Shown: one piece after another, positions 32,173 through 40,513 of the stretch | Position numbering within the stretch: position 1 is the first letter of the stretch | How the letters are laid out: each line of letters opens with the position of its first letter | Source: Limnohabitans sp. T6-20 | GTDB lineage: Bacteria > Pseudomonadota > Gammaproteobacteria > Burkholderiales > Burkholderiaceae_C | Reading direction: 5' to 3' | DNA length: 64,000 bases | NCBI RefSeq assembly: GCF_003063505.1 | Contig: NZ_NERW01000003.1 | Coordinates: 62,001 to 126,000, forward strand | The notes under the pieces: generated by a model | Told to the model about the DNA's origin: nothing | Databases searched by the model: none | What the model saw: only the letters and a program-made list of their open reading frames with translations | Translations under genes and position numbers: made by a program

Positions 32173-32760
32173 TCAGGTCTTCAAACCCAGAACGCCCAAC
32201 ATCTGCTCCGTGTTCTTCTGGATCTGCTTTTGCATCTGCTCCTGCATCTGAACCATGACGTTTTGCGACGGGTTGGCCAGCCCGGAAAACATGTTCTGCA
32301 TCAGCGGGGTCTGCCACTTCATGAACTGCGACCAGACTTCAGGGCTCAAGGCAGGGCTGGATTCCCCCAACTTGCTTTGCCAGTCCATGAAAGACTGAAC
32401 GTGGTTCTCTAAATAAGAGCCCATGTGCCCCTGCATGGCATGGCCATAAAAACGGATGATGTTGGACAACACCGCTTCGCTGAACATGGGCACACCCGCA
32501 GATTCCTCTTCCAAAATGATCTGCAGCAAGATGGAGCGCGTCAGGTCTTCGCCCGTTTTGGCATCGAGCACCACCACAGGTGAGGCGGCCATGACCAGTT
32601 TTTTGATCTCCGCCAGCGTCACATAGGTGGAGGTTTCCGTGTCGTACAAGCGGCGATTGGGATATTTCTTGATCGTCCGGACATGGCCAGAGGCTGGCGC
32701 GCTGGCGGCTGGGGGTGACTTGATCGATTTGACCGACTGAACTGGGGGCTTGACCGGCAA
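32173..32760 (-). CDS. phaR: Polyhydroxyalkanoate synthesis regulator PhaR
   Basis: PhaR binds DNA and PHA granules and represses phasin genes until polymer accumulates. The N-terminal DNA-binding domain contains TIKKYPNRRLYDTETSTYVT and the accumulation-regulator domain follows (QIILEEESAGVPMFSE, then SNIIRFYGHAMQGHMGSYLE). The glutamine/methionine-rich C-terminus suits granule binding. The start is a TTG at 32760 (195 residues): AGGAG lies six bases upstream and no ATG or GTG fits better. No pha synthesis gene is in the window, so PHA production is only suggested. Confidence 0.9.
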   Translation of the reverse strand: MPVKPPVQSVKSIKSPPAASAPASGHVRTIKKYPNRRLYDTETSTYVTLAEIKKLVMAASPVVVLDAKTGEDLTRSILLQIILEEESAGVPMFSEAVLSNIIRFYGHAMQGHMGSYLENHVQSFMDWQSKLGESSPALSPEVWSQFMKWQTPLMQNMFSGLANPSQNVMVQMQEQMQKQIQKNTEQMLGVLGLKT

Positions 32761-32946
32761 TGAAAACTCCTGATGGCTGGCGGTGAATGGCAAATCTGCT
32801 GCAATGCACCATTCTAGGCACAGGCTTGGGCGGCTCAAGCCTTGGTTAACCCTGATCTGGCATAGTCAGCCCACCGCAAGCTTCTGCGCGCTTTTTTGTT
32901 GTACGCCCACCCGATTAACCCTCATTACCTGCGAAAATAGACAGCT

Positions 32947-33585
32947 ATGTTCACCGGAATCATCACCGGCGTGGGGCGAATCGTCGCCATTCACGACCTG
33001 GGTCGCTCTTTACACCACGGCAAGCGCCTCACCATCGAGGCCCCCGCCGGGTACCTTGACGATGTGGGCTTGGGCGACAGCATCGCCCTCAACGGCGCTT
33101 GCATGACCGTCACCACTTTCAGCCCCGAAAGCCGCCAGTTCACCATCGACATCTCGGCCGAATCGCTGGACAAGACCAGCGGTCTTGACCAAGAAGGCAC
33201 CGTGAACCTCGAAAAAGCGCTGCGCGCAAATGACCGGCTGGGCGGGCACATCGTGTCCGGCCACGTGGACGGCGTGGGCCAAATCAGCCACTTCGAGCAA
33301 ATTGGCGAAAGCTGGGAACTGCGCATCCTGGCACCGCACACCCTGGCCAAATACCTCGCCTACAAAGGGTCGATTACCGTCAACGGCGTGAGCCTGACCG
33401 TGAACAAGGTGGCCGATGTGGCGCAGGGCTGTGAAATCAGCATCAACCTGATCCCCCACACCGTAGACAACACCGCCCTCGGCAGCCTGAAAGCGGGCAG
33501 CCGGGTCAACCTCGAAATCGACACCGTGGCCCGTTACGTTGAGCGCATGCTCAGCGCAGGCCTGATCCAGAAAGACAACGCATGA
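32947..33585 (+). CDS. ribE: Riboflavin synthase, alpha chain
   Basis: This enzyme dismutates two 6,7-dimethyl-8-ribityllumazine molecules into riboflavin. The 212-residue protein has two homologous lumazine-binding barrels, the first starting [13 protein letters not shown] and the second around [20 protein letters not shown]; both have the ligand pattern VNGVSLTVN or LNGACMTV. In E. coli naming it is ribC. It overlaps the RibBA-like gene by four bases (ATGA). The upstream 186 bases do not show a recognisable FMN riboswitch. Confidence 0.96.
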   Translation: MFTGIITGVGRIVAIHDLGRSLHHGKRLTIEAPAGYLDDVGLGDSIALNGACMTVTTFSPESRQFTIDISAESLDKTSGLDQEGTVNLEKALRANDRLGGHIVSGHVDGVGQISHFEQIGESWELRILAPHTLAKYLAYKGSITVNGVSLTVNKVADVAQGCEISINLIPHTVDNTALGSLKAGSRVNLEIDTVARYVERMLSAGLIQKDNA

Positions 33586-34709
33586 ACGCCCCCGCGAAAC
33601 TGACCCCCGTGGCGATCTCGCCCGTCGAAGAGATCGTGGCCGAGATGAAAGCCGGTCGCATCGTGATCCTGGTCGACGAAGAAGACCGTGAAAACGAAGG
33701 CGATCTGGTGCTGGCGTCTGACCACGTCACGCCTGAGGCCATCAACTTCATGGCCCGTTTTGGCCGTGGCCTGATTTGCCTCACGCTCACCCGCGAGCGC
33801 TGCGAATTTCTAAAGCTCCCGCCCATGGCGGCGCGCAACGGCACCGTTTACAGCACGGCTTTCACCGTGTCGATCGAAGCGGCTGAAGGCGTGACCACCG
33901 GCATCTCGGCCGCTGACCGCGCCAAGACCGTGCAAGTGGCTGTGGCGCGCAACACCCAGCCAACCGACCTGGTGCAACCCGGCCACATCTTCCCGCTGCA
34001 AGCGGTGGACGGCGGCGTGCTCATGCGCGCAGGCCACACCGAAGCCGGTTGCGACCTGGCCGCCATGGCCGGGTGCAGCGCATCGTCTGTGATCTGCGAG
34101 ATCATGAAGGACGACGGCACCATGGCCCGTCTGCCCGATTTGCAGCTGTTTGCTGCCGAGCATGGCCTGAAAATCGGCACGATTGCCGACCTGATCCAGT
34201 ACCGCAGCCGCAACGAATCGCTGGTCGAGCGCATCGGCAGCCGCACGCTTCAAACCGCGCATGGCGAATTCACCGCCCACGCCTTTCGCGACCAACCCAG
34301 CCAAACCGTGCACCTGGCCCTGGTCAAAGGCCAATGGTCGGCTGATCAAGAAGTGCCTGTGCGTGTGCACGAGCCGCTGTCGGTGCTCGATGCGCTGGAA
34401 GTCAACCGTTCCATGCACTCCTGGAGCCTGGACACCAGCTTGCAATACCTGAACAAGCAAGGCTGTGGCGTGGCCGTGCTGCTCAACTGCGGCGAATCGG
34501 CAGACCAGTTGCTGGCCCAATTCGAAGGCCGTGCCCGCTCTGCCCAAGCGCCCGAGCGCGGCAAGATGGACCTGCGCACTTATGGCGTGGGCGCGCAAAT
34601 CCTGCGCGAGTGCGGCGTGCACAAAATGAAACTCATGGGCCAGCCCCGCCGCATGCCCAGCATGACCGGCTACGGCCTCGAAATCACCGGCTACATCCCC
34701 AAGGAATAA
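33582..34709 (+). CDS. ribB: DHBP synthase fused to a degenerate GTP cyclohydrolase II domain (RibBX type)
   Basis: The N-terminal half is 3,4-dihydroxy-2-butanone-4-phosphate synthase, making the four-carbon riboflavin precursor. The metal and substrate motifs [15 protein letters not shown] near residue 30 and [12 protein letters not shown] near 150 are intact. The C-terminal half aligns with RibA, but the canonical zinc block with three cysteines (HSECLTGD...CDCG) reads [19 protein letters not shown], with no cysteines, and the RQEGRGIGL arginine block is gone. The end [19 protein letters not shown] is still RibA-like. The GTP cyclohydrolase activity should be lost, as in described RibBX proteins; a separate ribA is needed elsewhere. 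Confidence 0.9.
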   Translation: MNAPAKLTPVAISPVEEIVAEMKAGRIVILVDEEDRENEGDLVLASDHVTPEAINFMARFGRGLICLTLTRERCEFLKLPPMAARNGTVYSTAFTVSIEAAEGVTTGISAADRAKTVQVAVARNTQPTDLVQPGHIFPLQAVDGGVLMRAGHTEAGCDLAAMAGCSASSVICEIMKDDGTMARLPDLQLFAAEHGLKIGTIADLIQYRSRNESLVERIGSRTLQTAHGEFTAHAFRDQPSQTVHLALVKGQWSADQEVPVRVHEPLSVLDALEVNRSMHSWSLDTSLQYLNKQGCGVAVLLNCGESADQLLAQFEGRARSAQAPERGKMDLRTYGVGAQILRECGVHKMKLMGQPRRMPSMTGYGLEITGYIPKE

Positions 34710-34711
34710 AC

Positions 34712-35209
34712 ATGCTCGAAGCGAACAAAGGCACAGAACAAGAACTCGACGGGCAATTCCTGCACATCGGCATCGTGCAAGCCCGTTTCAACGAAGACAT
34801 CACCAACGCCCTGGCCAAAGCCTGCATCGAAGAACTCGAAGCCCTGGGCGTGACCAGCATTGATCACGTCATGGTGCCCGGCGCCCTGGAAGTGCCTGTG
34901 GCCCTGCAAGCCATGGCCGAGTGCGCCGAATACGACGCCTTGATCGCGCTGGGCTGCATCATCCGTGGCGAGACTTACCACTTCGAGCTGGTGGCCAACG
35001 AGTCGGGTGCAGGCGTCAGCCGCGTGTCGCTCGACTACAACCTGCCCATCGCCAACGCGATCCTCACCACAGAAAACCTGGAACAAGCCATCGTGCGCCA
35101 GACCGAAAAAGGCCGCGACGCGGCCCGCGTGGCGGTTGAGATGGCCTGCATCATGGACGACCTGTCGGCCGATTTGGCCGAAGAGTTTGACGACGAAGAG
35201 AACGCTTGA
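34712..35209 (+). CDS. ribH: 6,7-dimethyl-8-ribityllumazine synthase
   Basis: RibH condenses the ribityl-uracil intermediate with the RibB product; it usually assembles into pentamers or 60-mers. The 165-residue protein has [18 protein letters not shown] near residue 21, [17 protein letters not shown] near 53, [19 protein letters not shown] near 83 with the active-site histidine, and [15 protein letters not shown] near the end. The ATG at 34712 is two bases after the ribB stop. The stop overlaps the nusB ATG (TGATG). Confidence 0.97.
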   Translation: MLEANKGTEQELDGQFLHIGIVQARFNEDITNALAKACIEELEALGVTSIDHVMVPGALEVPVALQAMAECAEYDALIALGCIIRGETYHFELVANESGAGVSRVSLDYNLPIANAILTTENLEQAIVRQTEKGRDAARVAVEMACIMDDLSADLAEEFDDEENA

Positions 35210-35733
35210 TGAACGACCAGAACAGCACGCCTGACACACCAGCGGCAAGCGCCTCGCCCGCAGCCGCAGGCACGCGCAAGTCGTCTGCCAAGCCCGCACG
35301 CAGCCGCTCGCGCGAGTTTGCGCTGCAAGCGCTGTACCAGCACATCGTGGGCCGCAACGAAGCGTCAGACATCGACGTGTTCACGCGTGATTTGTCGGGC
35401 TTTCACAAAGCCGATTCAGCGCACTACGACGCCCTGCTCTACGGCTGCATCGAGCAAGCCCAAGGTCTGGATGCCCTGATTGGCCCCAAGCTGGACCGCA
35501 GCTTTGCCGAAATCTCACCCGTCGAGCGCGCCATCATGTGGATCGGCGTCTATGAAATGCAGCACTGCCTGGACGTGCCATGGCGCGTGGTGCTCAACGA
35601 GTGCATCGAGCTGGCCAAGGACTTTGGCGGCACCGACGGTCACAAATATGTGAACGCCGTGCTGAACGGCCTGGCCCCCGAGTTGCGCAGCGCCGAAGTG
35701 CAAGCCGACCGCCAGTCCGGTCGCGCCAAATAA
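35209..35733 (+). CDS. nusB: Transcription antitermination factor NusB
   Basis: NusB binds S10 (NusE) and boxA RNA in ribosomal RNA antitermination. The 174-residue protein has an all-helical core, [15 protein letters not shown] near residue 36, [18 protein letters not shown] in the middle, and [17 protein letters not shown] near the C-terminus. An alanine/proline-rich N-terminal extension of about 25 residues is typical of this bacterial group. ATG overlap with ribH implies coupling; ribH-nusB is widely conserved. Confidence 0.96.
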   Translation: MNDQNSTPDTPAASASPAAAGTRKSSAKPARSRSREFALQALYQHIVGRNEASDIDVFTRDLSGFHKADSAHYDALLYGCIEQAQGLDALIGPKLDRSFAEISPVERAIMWIGVYEMQHCLDVPWRVVLNECIELAKDFGGTDGHKYVNAVLNGLAPELRSAEVQADRQSGRAK

Positions 35734-35742
35734 GCCCGCCCC

Positions 35743-36930
35743 ATGCGCATCTCCGAGCGTGCCGAGCGCATTGAGCCGTTTTATGTGATGGAGGTGGCCA
35801 AGGCCGCCTCGCAAAAAGCCCGGGAGGTCGCGCACACCGACCGACCCGTGGTGTTCATGAACATCGGCGAGCCCGATTTCACCGCCCCGCCCCGCGTGCA
35901 GGAAGCGGCTCAGGCTGCCATTGAAAACGGCCAAACCCAATACACCCCCGCGCTGGGCCTGGACGCCCTGCGCCAAGCCATCAGCCAGTGGTACGCGGCG
36001 CGCTTTGGCGTGCAGGTGCCCGCCAGCCGCATCGTGGTCACCGCAGGCGCTTCGGCGGCCTTGCAGCTGGCCTGCCTGGCGCTGATTGACCGGGGCGACG
36101 AAATCCTGATGCCCGACCCGAGCTACCCCTGCAACCGCCACTTCGTGAGTGCGGCCGAAGGCACGGCCGTGTTGGTGCCCACCACCGCGCAAGAGCGCTT
36201 TCAGCTCAGCGCCGCCAAAGTGGCTGCGGCCTGGGGCCCGCATACCCGGGGTGTCTTGCTGGCATCGCCCTCCAACCCCACGGGCACGTCGATTGACCCG
36301 TCCGAGCTGGCCCGCATCGTTCAAGTGGTGCGCGACAAAGGCGGCATCACGCTGATCGACGAGATTTACCTGGGCCTGAGCCACGACGAACAGTTTGGCC
36401 ACAGCGCCCTCGCTTTGGGCGATGACGTCATCAGCATCAACAGCTTCAGCAAATACTTCAACATGACCGGCTGGCGTTTGGGTTGGCTGGTGGTGCCCGA
36501 AACGCTCACACCTGTGCTGGAGCGCCTGGCGCAAAACCTGTTCATCTGTGCCAGCACCGTGTCGCAACAAGCGGCCCTGGCCTGCTTTGAACCCGACACC
36601 CTGGCCGAATACGAGCGCCGCCGCGCCGAGTTCAAGGCCCGGCGCGACTACTTCATCCCGGCTCTCAACGATCTGGGCCTCACGGTACCTGTGGCCCCCG
36701 ATGGCGCGTTTTACGCTTGGGCCGACTGCACCACCGCTTGCCAAAAGCTGGGGCTCAAAGACAGTTGGGAATTCGCCTTTGCCGCGCTGGAACATGCCCA
36801 TGTGGCCATCACCCCGGGGCGCGACTTTGGCACCGACCAGACCGCCCGCTTTGTGCGCTTTTCCACGGCCAACTCGATGGCCGAATTGCAAACCGCCATC
36901 GCCCGCCTCAAAGCCTGGCTGAACCCATGA
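35743..36930 (+). CDS. Class I/II PLP-dependent aminotransferase
   Basis: A 395-residue fold-type I aminotransferase, substrate unknown. The PLP lysine lies in NSFSKYFNMTGWRLGWLV (near residue 236). YPCNRHFVS, SPSNPTGTSIDP near 170 and IDEIYLGLSHD near 205 are the standard PLP/substrate blocks, and a late arginine FVRFSTANS fits carboxylate binding. The gene begins 9 bases after nusB and its stop overlaps ybgC (ATGA), so it is part of the same plus-strand run. It may belong to the AspC/alanine type but the sequence does not decide it. Confidence 0.9.
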   Translation: MRISERAERIEPFYVMEVAKAASQKAREVAHTDRPVVFMNIGEPDFTAPPRVQEAAQAAIENGQTQYTPALGLDALRQAISQWYAARFGVQVPASRIVVTAGASAALQLACLALIDRGDEILMPDPSYPCNRHFVSAAEGTAVLVPTTAQERFQLSAAKVAAAWGPHTRGVLLASPSNPTGTSIDPSELARIVQVVRDKGGITLIDEIYLGLSHDEQFGHSALALGDDVISINSFSKYFNMTGWRLGWLVVPETLTPVLERLAQNLFICASTVSQQAALACFEPDTLAEYERRRAEFKARRDYFIPALNDLGLTVPVAPDGAFYAWADCTTACQKLGLKDSWEFAFAALEHAHVAITPGRDFGTDQTARFVRFSTANSMAELQTAIARLKAWLNP

Positions 36931-37349
36931 CGGCCCATTCCGCCCCCTTTGCGCACCCCATCCGCATCTATTGGGAAGACACCGATGCGGGTGGCATCGT
37001 GTTTTATGCCAACTACCTCAAGTTCTTTGAACGTGCCCGCACCGAATGGCTGCGCGCCCTGGGCTTTGGCCAGCAGGTGCTGCGTGACGAATCGGGCGGC
37101 ATGTTTGTCGTCAGCGAAACTGCCGTCAAATACCACTCGCCCGCCCGCCTAGACGACACCCTGGTCGTGACCGCCGAGCTGCAAAACGGCGGCAAAGCCA
37201 GCCTGACCATTGCCCAGCGCGCCTACTTGCGCGCCGACGGCCAAGCCGACCGACTGCTGGCCGCAGGCACCATCCGCCTGGGCTGGGTCGACAGCACCAC
37301 ATTGAAACCGGGCCGCATTCCGGCCCCCGTTCTGGAAGCCCTGAAATGA
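36927..37349 (+). CDS. ybgC: YbgC-family acyl-CoA thioesterase of the tol operon
   Basis: A 140-residue hot-dog thioesterase normally co-transcribed with tol genes. The catalytic motif IYWEDTDAGGIVFYANYLKF is present near residue 14, with the aspartate in DTDAGG. FERARTEWLRALG follows. It may act on acyl-CoA or acyl-ACP linked to phospholipid metabolism. The ATG at 36927 overlaps the aminotransferase stop, and its own end overlaps the tolQ start. Confidence 0.94.
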   Translation: MTAHSAPFAHPIRIYWEDTDAGGIVFYANYLKFFERARTEWLRALGFGQQVLRDESGGMFVVSETAVKYHSPARLDDTLVVTAELQNGGKASLTIAQRAYLRADGQADRLLAAGTIRLGWVDSTTLKPGRIPAPVLEALK

Positions 37350-38044
37350 ACCAAGACATGTCCATCGTCTCGCTGCTCTTGCACGCCAGTTTTGTCGTGC
37401 AGCTGGTGGTTTTGTTGCTGCTGGCGATTTCTGTGGCCAGCTGGGCCGCCATCGTGCGCAAGCTCGGGGCCATCAAGCGCATCAAAAACCTGAACGAAGA
37501 GTTTGAACGCGTCTTCTGGTCCGGCACCAGCCTCAATGAACTGTTCAACGCCGCCAGCCAGAACGCCAAACTGTCCGGCCCCATGGAGCGCATTTTTGCC
37601 AGCGGCATGCGCGAATACCAAAAACTGCGCGAGCGCCACATCAGCGATGCGGGCACCCTCCTCGACGGCGCGCGCCGCGCCATGCGCGCCAGCTTCCAAC
37701 GCGAAATGGACGTGGCCGAATCGCAATTGGCGTTCCTCGCCTCGGTCGGCTCCATCTCGCCTTATGTCGGCTTGTTTGGCACCGTGTGGGGCATCATGCA
37801 CGCCTTCACCGGCTTGGCCAGCTTGCAGCAAGTGACCTTGGCCACCGTGGCCCCCGGCATTGCCGAAGCCCTGATTGCCACGGCCATCGGCCTGTTCTCG
37901 GCCATTCCCGCCGTGCTGGCCTACAACCGTTTCTCGCACGACGTGGACCGCATCGCCATCAAACTGGAAACCTTCATCGAAGAGTTCTCCAACATCCTGC
38001 AGCGCAGCCTGGGTGGAGCCAACAGCTCTGCCTCGGGTCACTGA
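37346..38044 (+). CDS. tolQ: Tol-Pal system proton channel protein TolQ
   Basis: TolQ forms with TolR the proton-driven stator that energises TolA in the inner membrane. The 232-residue protein has three transmembrane helices: near residues 10-35, and two towards the C-terminus within VGSISPYVGLFGTVWGIMHA and IATAIGLFSAIPAVLAYN, which hold the conserved MotA/ExbB segment. ATGA overlap with ybgC. The tolR ATG follows 10 bases after the stop, preceded by GAGAGGAAGG. Confidence 0.96.
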   Translation: MNQDMSIVSLLLHASFVVQLVVLLLLAISVASWAAIVRKLGAIKRIKNLNEEFERVFWSGTSLNELFNAASQNAKLSGPMERIFASGMREYQKLRERHISDAGTLLDGARRAMRASFQREMDVAESQLAFLASVGSISPYVGLFGTVWGIMHAFTGLASLQQVTLATVAPGIAEALIATAIGLFSAIPAVLAYNRFSHDVDRIAIKLETFIEEFSNILQRSLGGANSSASGH

Positions 38045-38054
38045 GAGGAAGGCC

Positions 38055-38474
38055 ATGCCCGCCGTTTCATCCCGGGGCCGTGGTCGCCGCACCATCGCCG
38101 AAATCAACATGGTGCCCTTCATCGATGTGATGTTGGTGCTGCTCATCATCTTCATGGTGACCGCCCCCATGATCACGCCCAGCGTGGTCGACCTGCCCAG
38201 CGTGGGCAAAGCGGCCAAACAACCCGACAAAGTGGTTCAGATCGTGATCCAGAAAGACGAGCGACTGGAACTGGTCAGCGATGGCCAGACCGACAGCGCC
38301 ACCCTGACCAGCGTGGCCGCCAGCGTCAAGGGCCTGGTGGGTGACAGCGACAACACCGCTGTGGTCATCAGCGCCGACCGGACCGTGAAATACGAAACCG
38401 TGGTCAAGGTCATGGACAGCCTGCAGCGGGCGGGCATTGCGCGCGTGGGCCTGTCGGTTCAGCTGGCTCCTTGA
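38055..38474 (+). CDS. tolR: Tol-Pal system protein TolR
   Basis: TolR is a single-pass ExbD-type subunit. The membrane helix contains the critical aspartate in INMVPFIDVMLVLLIIFMV (about residues 18-38), and the periplasmic domain follows (VVISADRTVKYETVVKVMD). The 139-residue length is typical. The ATG at 38055 is preferred over longer in-frame openings because of the strong upstream GAGAGGAAGG. Its stop overlaps the GAGG site of tolA. Confidence 0.96.
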   Translation: MPAVSSRGRGRRTIAEINMVPFIDVMLVLLIIFMVTAPMITPSVVDLPSVGKAAKQPDKVVQIVIQKDERLELVSDGQTDSATLTSVAASVKGLVGDSDNTAVVISADRTVKYETVVKVMDSLQRAGIARVGLSVQLAP

Positions 38475-38484
38475 GGACTCGGGT

Positions 38485-39453
38485 TTGAACAGCAAGGCTG
38501 CACCGCACCTCGAATTTGCACCGCCACCTCAGCCGGGTGCGGGCAGAGCCTGGCTGGCCGCAGGCTTGGTGCACGCGCTGCTGTTCCTGGCCTTGGGCTT
38601 GGCCACCGCCTGGAAAACCCAACCCCAAACCGTGCAAGCCGAAGCCGAACTGTGGTCAGCCACCCCGCAAGCCGCTGCGCCGCGCCTGCAAGAACCGCCA
38701 CCGGAACCCGAACCGGAACCTGCGCCGCAGCCCAAACCAGCCCCGGCTACCCCACCGCCACCGCCTGCACCCGATCTGGCGCAAGAGCGGCTGGACGCCC
38801 AAATCGCGCTCGAAAAGAAAAAACAACAAGAGAAGAAGAAAGAAGCCGAGAAAGCTGAAAAGCTGAAGGCCGAAAAAGAAAAAGCCGCCAAGGAAAAATT
38901 GACCAAGGAACAGGCTGAAAAGGAAAAGGCTGAACTCAAGCGCAAGGAACGCGAAAAAGAGCGAGAGAAAGAAGACAAAGCCAAAGAAAAAGCGGCCAAA
39001 GAGAAAAAGGCGCAAGAAGAAAAAGAACGCGACAAGAAAAAAGCCGCAGAAAAAGCCAGCGCCGAGAAAGCCGATGCGGCCCGGGCAGACGCCCTGCGCA
39101 AGGAAAACCTCAAGCGCATGCAAGGCATGGCTGGGGCTTCGGGCGGCGAAAACGCCACCGGCACCGCGCTCAAATCATCCGGCCCCTCGGCCAGCTATGC
39201 GGGCCGCCTGGTGGGCCGCATCAAACCCAACATCACCTATCCGGGCGATGTGGTCGGCAACCCACGGGCCGAAGTCGAAGTCAAAGTTGGCCCGGACGGC
39301 ATGATTTTGAGCCGCCGCATCGTGCAGTCCAGCGGCAACAAGGCCTGGGACGACGCCGTGCTGCGCGCCATCGACAAGACCGAGATCGTGCCCAAAGACA
39401 CCGATGGGCGGGTGCCTCCGGTGATCGTGCTGGGGTTCAGGCCGCTGGATTGA
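38485..39453 (+). CDS. tolA: Cell envelope protein TolA
   Basis: TolA links the TolQR motor to the outer membrane. An N-terminal membrane helix (AGLVHALLFLALGLATA) is followed by a proline-rich part (EPPPEPEPEPAPQPK), a long lysine/glutamate helix (about residues 95-210), and a C-terminal TonB-like domain with PNITYPGDVVGNPRAEVEVK and VLGFRPLD at the end. I read a TTG start at 38485 (322 residues), where GAGG lies eight bases upstream and no ATG fits. No tolB, pal or cpoB follows; the next gene is on the other strand. Confidence 0.93.
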   Translation: MNSKAAPHLEFAPPPQPGAGRAWLAAGLVHALLFLALGLATAWKTQPQTVQAEAELWSATPQAAAPRLQEPPPEPEPEPAPQPKPAPATPPPPPAPDLAQERLDAQIALEKKKQQEKKKEAEKAEKLKAEKEKAAKEKLTKEQAEKEKAELKRKEREKEREKEDKAKEKAAKEKKAQEEKERDKKKAAEKASAEKADAARADALRKENLKRMQGMAGASGGENATGTALKSSGPSASYAGRLVGRIKPNITYPGDVVGNPRAEVEVKVGPDGMILSRRIVQSSGNKAWDDAVLRAIDKTEIVPKDTDGRVPPVIVLGFRPLD

Positions 39454-39470
39454 AGCTGCGTGGTGCGGAC

Positions 39471-40457
39471 TTACAAGTCCACCACCACATTGCCCACGGT
39501 TTGCCCTGACTCAACCGTTTGGTGTGCTTGCGCGATCTGGTCAAGGGCAAAACGGGCACCGATGCTGTGCTGCAACTGCTGTTGCGCCAACATGGCCGAC
39601 AGGCGGGCCACAGCCCTTACACGGTCGGAGGGGGTCAGGTCGTAGACCAAGAAGAACTTCACGCCCATCGACTGGAACAGCCAGGGCCGAAACGGCATGG
39701 ACACGTCCAGCGCGTTCGAGCCGTAGCAAACCACTTGGCCGTGCGCGGCCAAAGCGCCTTCGGCCGCCCAGCGGGCGGTGGTCGAAAAGTCCATGTCAAT
39801 GATCACGTCGGCACCACGGCCGTGCGTCAAGGCCTTGACGCGTTCGGGCACCGATTCGGTTTTGTAAAAAATGGCTTCGGCCATGCCAGCCGCCCGGGCA
39901 TGGGCAGCTTTGGCTTCGGAGCCCACGGTGCCGATCACGCGGCCACCGGCCAAGCACACCATCTGGGTGATGTAGTGCCCTACGGCCGATGAAGCCCCGG
40001 TGACCAGCACGGTTTGCCCGCGCAAGTCACCGGCCAATCGCTCCGCCAAAATGACCGCCTGCACCGCCGTCAGGCCCGGAATGCCCATGCAGGCACCGGC
40101 GGCAAAGTCGGTGTCATCGGGCAAAGCCACGGCTTGTGCATCGGGCAAGGCGATGTATTGGGCACAGGTGCCCAAAGCGCGTTGCCACTGGCCATTCCAG
40201 ACCCACACGCGCTGGCCCACTCGGGCAGCCGACACGCCCGCCCCCACCGTTTCGATCACGCCCGCGCCGTCGCTGTGCGGAACGATCAAGGGGTCGCTCA
40301 GCGGTCGGGCTCGGCGGGATTTGACATCCGAGGGGTTGACGCCCGAGGTGACCAAACGCACCAGCACTTCGCCTGCTTGCGGGGTGGGTGTGGGCAACTC
40401 GCTCACCTGCATCACGTCCTGGGCTTCGCCGTTTTGGGTGTACCAAGCTGCTTTCAT
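39471..40457 (-). CDS. NADPH:quinone reductase / zinc-less MDR alcohol dehydrogenase family
   Basis: A 328-residue medium-chain dehydrogenase/reductase. The N-terminal GroES-like domain includes LVTSGVNPSDVKSRRA; the Rossmann part has VLVTGASSAVGHYITQM near residue 153 (GxSxxVG form). The structural-zinc cysteine cluster and catalytic-zinc pattern of alcohol dehydrogenase are absent, so it is a quinone oxidoreductase type; electron acceptor unknown. It converges on tolA with 17 bases between and ends that operon. The ATG at 40457 is clear. Confidence 0.88.
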   Translation of the reverse strand: MKAAWYTQNGEAQDVMQVSELPTPTPQAGEVLVRLVTSGVNPSDVKSRRARPLSDPLIVPHSDGAGVIETVGAGVSAARVGQRVWVWNGQWQRALGTCAQYIALPDAQAVALPDDTDFAAGACMGIPGLTAVQAVILAERLAGDLRGQTVLVTGASSAVGHYITQMVCLAGGRVIGTVGSEAKAAHARAAGMAEAIFYKTESVPERVKALTHGRGADVIIDMDFSTTARWAAEGALAAHGQVVCYGSNALDVSMPFRPWLFQSMGVKFFLVYDLTPSDRVRAVARLSAMLAQQQLQHSIGARFALDQIAQAHQTVESGQTVGNVVVDL

Positions 40458-40513
40458 GGGATGCTCCTAAGTGGATGAGGAATGGCCGCTGAATGGGCGA
40501 TAGAGGGAATGGG

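Noticed and set aside
32761-32946. Possible FMN riboswitch before ribE
   Set aside because: None of the conserved RFN-element segments can be recognised in this 186-base gap.
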